Positions 51,963 through 62,500 of a stretch of DNA of 64,000 nucleotides are shown here, in pieces. The notes under the pieces are model-generated. The model searched no databases. It was given only the letters and a program-made list of their open reading frames with translations, and had not been told where the DNA came from. The DNA is from Diplonema papillatum. Lineage: Eukaryota; Euglenozoa; Diplonemea; Diplonemida; Diplonemidae. The DNA lies in assembly GCA_030068145.1 (NCBI GenBank), contig JAPJBO010000109.1, positions 1 through 64,000 of the forward strand, given 5' to 3'. Each line of letters opens with the position of its first letter. Positions within the stretch are counted from its first letter, which is position 1. Both the position numbers and the translations under genes were made by a program.

Positions 51963-53654
51963 GAGCCTCGCCCCCCTTCAGTTCCCCTTTCTTCAACTGG
52001 TTTAGTTTTCTAGCCTCACAGCACACAAAGGATGGATTGCTTGTAGTGCCGTTACACGAGACGGGTTTTCGTCTGTACTTTTAGTTTTTTTGAGGCTGGA
52101 ATATGGAACCCAAGCCAAAAAGTTTGAGAATAGGTCGAGGAATAGATTTCCGAAATGCCTCCAATCATTCGCTTTACCTGGTGTAACTCCTGTTTTGGTT
52201 CTAGCTATCCTGACGAGCCGCAAACCCTCGATGCACGACGTACCTGCTGATCTTGACAAGACGCGAAGGCAAAGAAAGGGCAGGTACAAGTAAGTCTTTG
52301 TGTGAGCTGCTTCTTCCCTGGCAATGCCTTAGAACTCCTAAACTGGCAAAAGGACCGAGCAGGAACTGAACACGAAGAGGAAGTGTAGGAGGGGGTGGGC
52401 ATGAAAAAGGAGTAGGAAACCCGCAAAAAAACAGCCGAAGGCAAGCACAGGGGGAACCTTTTGCACGGTTGTGCCTCTTATTCTCACGCCAAGACAAGAA
52501 ATAGCAGCAAAGCGGGGAAAGTGGCAACAAGCGACAGGCACTCCCTTGTTGCATACTAACACTGTTGAAAACTCAGTTTCTTGTAGGGGGGGGGGCAGTA
52601 TCAACGGAGCACAGGGCTAGACTCAAGGGTTTCCATAAATATTAAGCTCTTTGAGCTACGAGGGCAGAGGCCCATCCGTCGCGGGGAAAAGGCACCTACG
52701 TCTGAGCAATCGGCCATTCTGACCTGGGACTTTGACTTGTCGAATTGAATGTTCGTGTGAATGCTTGGCGGCAGGGGGGGGAAACTACGGTATGCTCGAT
52801 ATCACGGGTGTGTGCACAGGTGCTGTGCGATTATAAGGGAGGTCGACGAGCAAGGCCTGGTCGGGTATCATATGGGAGGTCGACGAGCAGGGCCTGGTGG
52901 GGTATCACTACAGTGATCACAGCATCGACGCGTCACAAAAAATTGCGTAGTTTTGTTGTAGAATGCACGAGCGCGGGCGGGAGGCTCGATGCAATGGTCA
53001 ACATGGGAAGTTTGTGCTATGGTCACAAAGCATAGCAGAGAAAGTGTGTGGGGACGGCAACAGGAAATGTGCATGAAAGACAAGATGGTGCTTGCAGTCC
53101 AAGTGCGCTGTGCCATTCTCCTTATGTTCCCCCGTTATGCATTTATTTTTTGATGCATCGCGTTCACAGGAGGCAGCTTTTTTGAAAGCCAACTTGGTTT
53201 CCGGGCCCCTGCGGACTCCTCCCCCCTTCTAGTTGCTCTCAGATTCTCTTGAGGGTCTGCTGGACCTCGTTGGACCCTGAGGTTCCGGAAGGCTGGCGGA
53301 CAACGCTTGATGTCGTTCTTAAATCTCTGCCGACTTTTTGTTGTTGTTTGCTTGTTTTCTTTTTTGTTGTTGCTGTTTCCTGCTCTCCCTTATCGTCGAA
53401 CGATCACCCTTTCTTTCTCGAGGCACTTACAGGTTGCCGTTGTATCATCGTTGAAGCGAATTCGGTTCTAATTACGAAAAGCCCGGGCTCATGGCGAGTA
53501 CTAGCTGACAAACCCACAGTCAAGGGAACGAGAACTGCCAGCCAGCGTTCGGTTGAGACTCCATGGTCTCATTTGTGCAGTAACACGAGACGAGCGCAGC
53601 CCCGCGCGTGGAGAGGTGGCCACTCTCCCACCCACGGTTACACTGTTCAAGCGT
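51963..53654. other. Intergenic region; 36-bp tandem duplication
   Basis: 1.7 kb between the rhomboid start and the 3' end of the WY/WW gene. It has a tandem pair at ~52838-52911 ('gggaggtcgacgagcaaggc' and a near-copy) and a G9 run near 52590. No supported gene. Confidence 0.5.
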
Positions 53655-53747
53655 TCAGAAAATGTCTTCGTCTTCCTCGTCTTCTTCCCACATTGTATCC
53701 TGCTCTTCAAACGCGGCTTCAAGTTCTGCTTCAAGGTCTTCATCGTC
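53655..53747 (-). CDS. WY/WW gene exon i (terminal)
   Basis: 93 bp. Acceptor TCAAAACACAG, phase 0. It encodes an acidic C-terminus ('DDEDLEAELEAAFEEQ' ending 'DEDIF') with stop TGA. Its composition continues that of exon h, which supports the join. A LINE-A-like 3' end lies ~60 bp upstream in the intron. Confidence 0.75.
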   Translation of the reverse strand, partial: DDEDLEAELEAAFEEQDTMWEEDEEDEDIF

Positions 53748-56700
53748 CTGTGTTTTGAGACGTCGTTGGGTCAGGGTAGTGTCGGGCAACTTCAGGCGGA
53801 TAGAAGTCGCGTAGACGAGTTAAAATGCAGGGACAACCCGGTGGCCGCAAGTCGTTCCGTTGGAGGCGTGTTGTGGCCGGCGGTCCTGACACGGTGGATG
53901 GTGGGCAACAGCAGAGGCATCCTGATAGGCGGGCAAGTTCGGAGACAGGCGCTTTGCTATGCTGCGGGTGCTCTCTTGTCCACCGCGAACCCTCTCTTGC
54001 TACAAAAAAAGGTGTCGAGAAGTCGGTCAACGCAATGGTGGTCAGTGTCCACATTGTGTATATTTCCCCTCCTCTTTGCTATTCTCCCGTTCCTGGGAGA
54101 GCAGGATCCGGCCGGGACGGCAGCGACATCCCCTGGCCAAGAGCAAATGCCGGGACATGCTGCATGGAGCCGAGCTCTGCAGAGCCATGGTACGGATCAT
54201 GTGGTTATTACCAAAAACGTGTTGACGAAAAGTGAAGGGTTGCTTGTTGCGAGGCAAGGGTCACCACCCATCAACCTCCATATGACCCTCTGCTCGCATC
54301 CGCCCGAGAGATGGAGGGGGTTCTGCAAGATCCGACTGGTTCAAAGAAACGTAGCCACGCACACACGCCTTCGGACGGTATTGGTGAACTGCGCACCGTA
54401 AAACCACATGAAAACACGTACCTGATGCTCATTGTCTCCGTCATCTTCCTCTTCCTCCTCTTCTTCCTCCTCTTCCTCATCGGCGGCGTCCTCGTCATCT
54501 TCGTCGTTCCATGCCTTGTCCTCTTCCTGCATGGCCTCCTCTGCATTATCGGGTTCTTCCTCTTCTTCAATCCTCTCGTCTTCGGGCTGCATTTCTTCAT
54601 CGCCAGGCGCTTCCCAATCCGGGTCGTCTGGGTCGTCGTCTTCGTTGACGAACTTCTCCCCCGAGAATGGCGTTTCGTCAGTCAGCTTTTCGCCCAAAAA
54701 CGGATCTTCGGTCATCATCTTCTCTCCGGAGAAGGGATCCTCGTTGGTGAGCTTCTCGCCCAGGAAGAGGTTGCCGTCGGGAATCTTTTCGCCCACAAAC
54801 GGCTCTTGGTCTTTGAGCTTTTCTCCAAGGAATGGGGTCTGGTCCTCAATCTTCTCTCCCTCGAACGGTTCGTCGAGCTTCTCGCCTACAAACGGTTCCA
54901 GCACCTGGTTGTTTTTGAGCTTCCTTCAACATTTTTGAACAAGCACAGGCAGCCAGTTTTTTCGATCAGAATTTCGATTTCATCTTTTCCTGCTTGGTGA
55001 GTAACCTGACCCAACAGCATATCAGCACAAAAGCCCTGGTAACCACCTGCTTTGTAGGAAATATCAGAAGTGTTTGTCGTTGGGACGCGTTTGGGCAGGA
55101 TTCGGTCTGAGTGAGTAACCTGACTCATGCAGCTAATTGCACCTAGCCCGTGACTTGGGAGCCTTTGTTTCCCGTGACTGTAGGCCAGATTGCACACCTT
55201 GCGATAGAAGTCCATGCGGTCAGCCACCTGCTGCGGTGTCGCTTCGGGAACTTCTTCTTGCTCGGGAGCGGCGGCAGCGCGCTTCCAACTCTGCGTGTCG
55301 GCTGGTTCAGCTGCCGGTTCTTTTGCCGCTTTCTTGAACTCCTCGATGTGCTTCGGCGCCTTCCACCAGTTGTCTTTCATCCATTTCTCCCTCTCCGGGA
55401 TCTCTTCCGGCTTCGCGTCGCGCTTCCAGTCGTCTCCGCCGTTTTGGAAGTCTTCAACCATATCCGGGCGCTTCCACTTTTCGTCTTCGATGGCAGCTTG
55501 CCTTTCAGGCGCCTTGGCGTTCCTGAACCACTTCTCTCTCTCGGCGAGTTGCTCTTCGGTGGCTTCAGGTGTGTCATCGTCGTCAATGGGTGCCCCTTCT
55601 TCGTCTTCCTCCGGACGCGCTGCTTTCTTCCAGTTGTCGCCCATCTCGCCGTCCCGCCTCCATTCTGTGTGTTTTGATTCGGTTCGCGCTTCTGTTCTCA
55701 CCGCCAATCTCTGGTGGTCCCACCGCCAATCTCTGGTGGTCCCCCCGCCAATCTCTGGTGGTCCCACCGCCACTCTGGTTGTGCGGAAAGCTTTTTTCTA
55801 CTCGATCGCAATGATCAGATGCCCTCTTCCCTCTTGGTGTCGCAAGTCCACAAGAGACGGATGCTGTGCAGACGAGGAGGCAAGACGAGAAAAACCTTGA
55901 GCTGCAATCAAAAAAGAATACCGCCAGAAAATGCAAAAATCCTGCTCCTCTCGAAAAAAAAGCTGTCGCAGGCGACTGCTTGTTAGGCCTGCTAGTTCCG
56001 TTTCCAGCTGCACAGCTAAGCTAATGGTACAGGTACGGACGTCTCTCAAGTATTTCGGATCTGCCGCGATGCTCTGCGCTTTGCAGTGGAATTGATCAGG
56101 CAGTTGGAGTTTATTGGTGGGATGGTAACTTCGACATTGTGGTGTAGTTCTTCTTTCTCAATGCCCACAGGAGGGGGGTGCTCACCGTGGAAAACAAAGC
56201 GGACCTGTCGAGTACTTCGGGTCCTTCCACCAGTTGTCCCTGTACCAGTCCTCTCGCTTCTTAGCGTCGGCGTCCGAGCAGGGTTTCCTGCCGGTCTCCT
56301 CCTCCTTCCGCCACAGCGCGTCCGGGTCTTCTGGGTTCCGGTGGAAGTTCTCGACGACGTCTGGTCGCTTCCACCACTCGGTCTGCTCCGGGTCTCTGTA
56401 CTTGCGCTGCCAGTTCTCCGGCCTCTTCTTCTGCTCTTCCTCTGCGTCCAAGGCCAGGTACGCAAGTTCTTCCTCTTGGCGGCCCATCTCTTCTTTTTCC
56501 TGATCGACCTTCTCCTCTTCGGCCTGCATTTCGAGCTCGTCCTTGTCTGGCGCGATGTAGAAGTTTGTGTCCGCAACTGCGCGAAAGAACTCCTCTCGGG
56601 TGATCGGCTCCTCTTCGTCGTCGGCGACACCGCGTTTACTGCCGGAGGCGTCGTCGAAGTCGTCTTTTTGGCCGTCTCTGTTCTTTTGAATCGCGTCTCG

Positions 56701-59406
56701 GATGGCTTGAACCTGCGTTTTGCGCGTATTCTCACTTGTTTCCGGGTGCTTGATAGACAGTGACAAATGTCTTCACATCGCAAGAGGTAGAAAAATGATT
56801 TAACTGAACGACCAGGCTCTCAAGAGGATACAACAACGCTCTCGCCACGGTATGATTTTGAATGACTCTGACCGATGGATGTTACACAATCATTGGGGAG
56901 GCATACCTGCTTTTCCGTCGGCGGCTGGCCTTCGTTGATTGCGGTGAGCGCATCGGCAAGCTCGTCAGCCTGAATCCGCTTGTCCTTGGCGCCTCTCTCC
57001 CTCAGCCAGTCCATTCTCCTGCCTTTGTCATCGTCCGACAACTGTCCCCTGTACCAGTCTTCCCTCTTCAGCAACTGCGCACCCGAGGGTTCGACAGGAT
57101 GCTTCCTGTACCAAGCCTCACGCTTGTCTTTCTCGTCTGGCGCCGCGGGACTGCCCATGTTCTGCTTGTACCACGCGTCCCTCTTCTTTGCTTCATCCGG
57201 GGAAGCACCGTCCTTCCATGCCCCGGACGACTGTGGCCCTTTTGCCCAGTCTTCGACGATCTTCGGCGCCTTCCACGCGTTGTCTTTGTACCAGTCTTCC
57301 CGCTTTTTCTTCTGCTGTGTAGAGGCTGGGTTGGTGTGGCCCAGCCCCAGCGCGCCTGCAGTCGAACTCGCAGCGGTCCACTTCTTGCCGCTGGGCCCGG
57401 ACTCTTGATAGTCAGCGATGAACTCAGGCCTCTTCCACCAGCCGTCAGAGTCGCCGTGTTTCCGGTACCAGTCCTCACGCTTGTCCTTCTCCGGTTGCGC
57501 GACTGTCGGGTTGCATTAAATATAGCTGACAAAGCAATAAATGCGCCAAAATCTAGTACGCAAGAGCTTACTCAGAATTGTGTCGGAAACTAGTTGCTGG
57601 TCAAGTTGTGCCAGGAACTAGATTGTTGGAGTAAACACGGCCACTTGTGGTTCAGAACTTCGTCTTCACTGCATCCGGAATAGAATGCATACCGAAATCT
57701 TTGTCCCCTTGCTGGTTGCGGGAGGCGTCCGGCGTTGCCGCAGGCCACCTTTTGTCGCCTGCCTTGGCCCAGTCGTCGGAGCACGTCGGTGCCTTCCACC
57801 AGTTGTCGCGGTACCACTTTTCCCGCTTGTCCTTCTCCGGGTCTTCAGCCGGCTTTTTGTGACCCATGCCGCTGGCCGCAGCCAGAGGGTCTGCCGCCGT
57901 CCACATTTTGCCGTCGCGGTCGTTGTTGAGCCAGTCTTCGATGTACTCAGGCTTCTTCCACCACCCATCGCCGATAGTTTCGGGGTCCGTTCGGTCCATT
58001 TGCAGCGGCCGCTCTCTGCCGCACTCGGGCCCACTTTTGCCGTGCTTTTTCCAGTCGTCGTAGCAGTGCGGGGTCTTCCACCAGTTGTCCTTGTACCAGG
58101 CCTCGCGCTGCTTCTTCTCACCCTCCGGGCAGGGGTGCTCTTTGCCGCCCGACCGGTTGGCATTCCCCCGGGCGTCCGCCGTCCACATGTTCCCGTCCGG
58201 GCCGTTCTGGCCCCAGTCTTCGCAGTACTGCGGCTCCTGCCACCACTCGTTGTCGGCGTTGTTCCGGTACCAGTCGTCGCGCTTCTGCTTCTCCTCGGCG
58301 GCGCACGGGTCGCCGTCCGCGTTGCCCGCTTTGCCCGACGGCTCGCAGCCTGCCGGCCACTTTTTGCCGGATCCCTTGTTCGTCTTCCAGTCCTCCACAT
58401 ACTCGGGCGCCTTCCACCAGTTCGTGCGGTACCACTCGTCCCGGCTGAGCGCATCGGCTGAGGTGCACGGGTTCTCTGCCGCTTTCCCCGCGAACCCAAG
58501 CTCCTCACCGCAGGCCCGCCACATGTCGCCGATGGGCTTGTAGAACGCAACCCGCCCCCTTGCTTCCTTGTCGGTGCACGGCTCTTTCGACGCGCCAATT
58601 TTCGGGTCCTCGGCGCTGGCCTTGCTGGCGGCCCGCCACATTTCGCCCTTCGGACCGTGCTTTGCCCAGTCCATTGCACATCTGGGAGCCCTCCACCAGT
58701 TGTCGGCGTACCACCTGTTTTATATGGCGATATTTGCAATAGATTTGTATTAGATCACTCGAAGACTTCAATAAAACCCCGGATCCTCAAGCTTTCACTC
58801 TAAAAAGGATGGCCCGACGTGTCTCAACTTCAAGCGGTAGTGCATTTCCGCACTGTCTGACTGGGCGGGCCCGTTCAGGGTGTACTTCGCGTCTGCTTCC
58901 AGTTCAGACCAGCTTGTCTGACACCCTGATGCTTTCAGAAGCAACCCATCGTCGAAAGCGTCCCGTTGTGCACGTTTATTACAAGCTACCGGTACATGTT
59001 ATAGTCCGATGGACATTATCATGTGAGATGTCCCCGTTGGGCATTTCCCATTGGGACTAGTCCCAAACTTTTTACCTTTTTTGCTTTTATCAAAAAGAAG
59101 AAGAATCCTGTTGCCCCGTCGACTATTTACTTGATGCACCCGCCATCACACAAGCACGACGGGGAAACGGACTACAACTCCTGGAACATGGAGCAAAATT
59201 CAGGTTTAATAACATGGCAAGAGGCATGACGTGGAAAGAAGGAGGGTGTGGGGACGAGACTAAAGTTAGTGTCGTCAAACAAAACCGAGAACGGGACGCT
59301 GCTACAAGGTCGTCAAACAAAACCGAGAACGGGACGCTGCTACAAGGCGAGGACCCTCCCAGAATCCGAGAATGCCGAATACTGGCAGCCTCGTTTATTT
59401 TGAAAA

Positions 59407-59500
<94 letters not shown>

Positions 59501-62500
59501 GAGTTAGAGTGCAGGGACCATCTCTCCGAGGAGTATCCGGTCGCCCCACTACTATCCCGTACTACTACGGCGGGCGCAAGTCGTTGCGCCGTGGGCGCGG
59601 AGCGAGCCGTGGCCCTGTCAAAGATGATTGTTGCACCGATGGTGGCGCAGCCGGGGGCGTTCTGACTGGCGGACGAGACCGCCTGGCAGGCGTGTGTTGA
59701 CACGTTGTTTCGCGGGCTCTCCTCCTTTTGGCAATAGCCCGCCCTATGGCGGCGGCTAGCATCTTGACAGAGAATCTCAACTCCCACTGAACATAGGGTA
59801 CTTCGTGCGGATATTCAGGCACGGCATCGTTCCAGCTGTTACGGGCGCAAATTGTTTCCAGCTTGCCCAACATCCACTCGGTCTTCCGTCCAGCCGCAAA
59901 GCGTGGGCGGTGGGTACAACCCGGCATAGCCGGCGCACCAAAACAGCGGAGGGAACAGACCCCCTGCCGCCACTTCCCAGGGAAGGAGGCGACTCCTGAG
60001 TCGGCGCAGCACAGGTCGTTGATAGCTCGCATAAGGTACCCAATTTGCAGCCCCTTCTCGGCGAAGGTTCTCCCTGGGAGCTTCGAACGCGTAAATGCCT
60101 CAAAATCAAGCGCGAGTTCCACGCCTGTCGTCGGGAGAGGGTTGGAGCTGACCCACGATAGACTCCGCAGCCAGAAGACCAACGTCGCTGCGAAGCGGGT
60201 TCCGATGTTGGTCGTTAGCAACTTACGACTGTCCGTTGCTAAGTGTACGTCGTATTTCGTCGACGCACCTGAGGCGAGTTCCCAAGGGCGTGTTGCCGCA
60301 AGGCTCCGCTGCGCCTGCGCCATCTCGATTGAGATCGTACCGATCAGCCTCTGGATCTTCTCCAGGAGGTCAGGAGGGGTCCCGTAGGGGGGTATCCCTC
60401 TAATGCACAAGCACTGGGGCATGTCCCGGACCATCGCCTCAGCAATGCAAAACCTGGATCGCAGCTCGTTCCATCTACAACCTGGGCCCGGACATTGCCA
60501 GTAGTAATGCCACAGGGTCCCCGTCGCACCGATGTCGCAGAACTCGCAGTCGCCGCTCCCCGAACCCCACTTCCTGCGGCACCATTCCCGTGAGTACACC
60601 GCTCCCCCAATACATCGACTGATCGCGGAACTCAATTTGTGGTCCGTCGCGCGGTTCGCAGCAAAAATGATTTAAAGCGGTGAACCAGATACACGAGTAG
60701 TAACACGGGCCAAGGCAAGGGCCAGCCCGCGTCGACCGAAGAATATTATCCGGTATCAGTGGCACTGCTCAGTGAAAGAGCGTCCGTTCAGATATGTGCC
60801 TGGTACTTATGAGGTACCAATACGGGCTTCTGGGGCCTGTGTAAAATAGCTGCTGTTGGCATGAGTACGAAGACCCAGCCGACGACAGGCGTGTATTGAC
60901 GGCTTGTTATCGATGGAATCGGGAGAAAGCTCAACAACGACGGACGCAAGCCACAAAGCACCCACTGCCACCGACTAATACAGGCTTCTATGAGGCTCTT
61001 GGTTACGTTCATCACAAGCGCAGTTAGAACTGCAAGCTGAAAGCTTGACCATCCTGTGCACACGCATTTTCTGCAGAGTAGAGCGTCTTTCATGTCGGAG
61101 TGGGGCACGATCTGCTGATCTTGCAAACCTGTAAATCACTTTGTCATGGCATCATGATAGCGAAAGGAGACCAGCTATCTGATAATTCTCGGCGACGTCG
61201 AAGAACCCGGGCGAGAGCAGCAGCTCAAGCCCCTCGCATCATCTCGGAGTGGCAGCGGTCGCGAAGCGAGTCAGAGTTGGAAAAGGTAGCATTCTGGGAA
61301 GAATGGCGGATTTTCGACGGAATGCGCGGAATAGGACAAGGGTAGGATGCGCTGTGACCAGCGGTCAGCTCTGGCAGCGTATGAGATGCGGTCACCCGAT
61401 CACGGGAAAGAGCTGCATCTCGCATGTCCGCACACACCGAGTTGAATTGGGCCGAGAAGAAAGGGAACTGCCGTCCAGAGGTGCAAAGATCATTGTTTGC
61501 AACATGAATTGTGAAAGAGCATCGTACAGCGACAAAGAAGAGGAAGAGCCCCTCATTCGTGCGCTTCGAGCAGGGGAACTGGGCTCGGGAGAGAATCTTA
61601 GTGTGGGGGAGGAGTCAAAAAGGAACAAACCTCTGTCTGTAGTCTTTGTCATCAGCGGTACACGGGTTCTTGATTCCGGTGCCTTCGATGCCCGCTGTTT
61701 CGGTAGCGGCAGGCCATTTGCGACCTTTGGGACCGTGCAGCTGGTAGTCTTCCACGTACTCGGGTTGTTTCCACCATTCTTGGCCTTGAGGCTGCGATTT
61801 TGGCTTCATTGTGCGCTGCCAGTTGTCGATGAACGCCGGCTGCTTCCACCATTCTTTGTCGTGGTTCTGATCGTCGCCCTTCCCAGTCCACGCCGCACCG
61901 AGGGGCCCTGTTTTTGTACTTTTCCTGGAAAAGGGGGCCTCAACACAAAACCAGCAAGGCACAGAATAGGGTCGTCTCGTTGTTGCATGTTCTGTGTTTT
62001 GCCGTCTCCTGCTGGTATCGACCTCGGTGCAGAAAGGTGAAGGTCGTGTGTTTGCCACTATTCCACTCGAAGGCAACGAGCAAGGAGAAGTCTGAGGAGA
62101 GAAGCCATGCTTGCAGTTCGGGACTTACGGATTTTTTCGAGGGGGGTTTTGCCCCCTTCCTCTTCGTTCCGACCTTTGGAACAAATTTCTTCTTCCATCG
62201 TCGCGCAAACACTTACCTAGACCTGGAGGGGTGAAAGAACATACCGTTCTTCCAGAAGTCGTCAGTGTACTTCGGCTGCTTCCACCAGTTGGACCTGTAC
62301 CAGTCCTCACGTTTTCCCTGCTCGTCTCTGGTAGCCGGATTTTCTAGCGCGCGGCCACCCATTCCATCGTCTTTCGTTCTCGCGGGCCAATGTCTGCCTT
62401 CCGGGCCCTTCTGGAAGTAGTCTTCGATAAATCGGGGGGCCTTCCACCACTCGTCGTCGTCGTTTTTGTACCACTCCTCGCGCTTGCGCCTCTCGTCGTC

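Noticed and set aside
57685-58461. Plus-strand Val/Leu/Pro-rich open frame
   Set aside because: Antisense of WY/WW exon d; minus strand has repeats and splice agreement.
59340-59665. Open frames of alternating Glu-Arg or Leu-Ser
   Set aside because: Translations of the (GA)n LINE tail.
61249-62040. 263-codon plus-strand open frame
   Set aside because: Runs antisense through WY/WW exon c; shadow.
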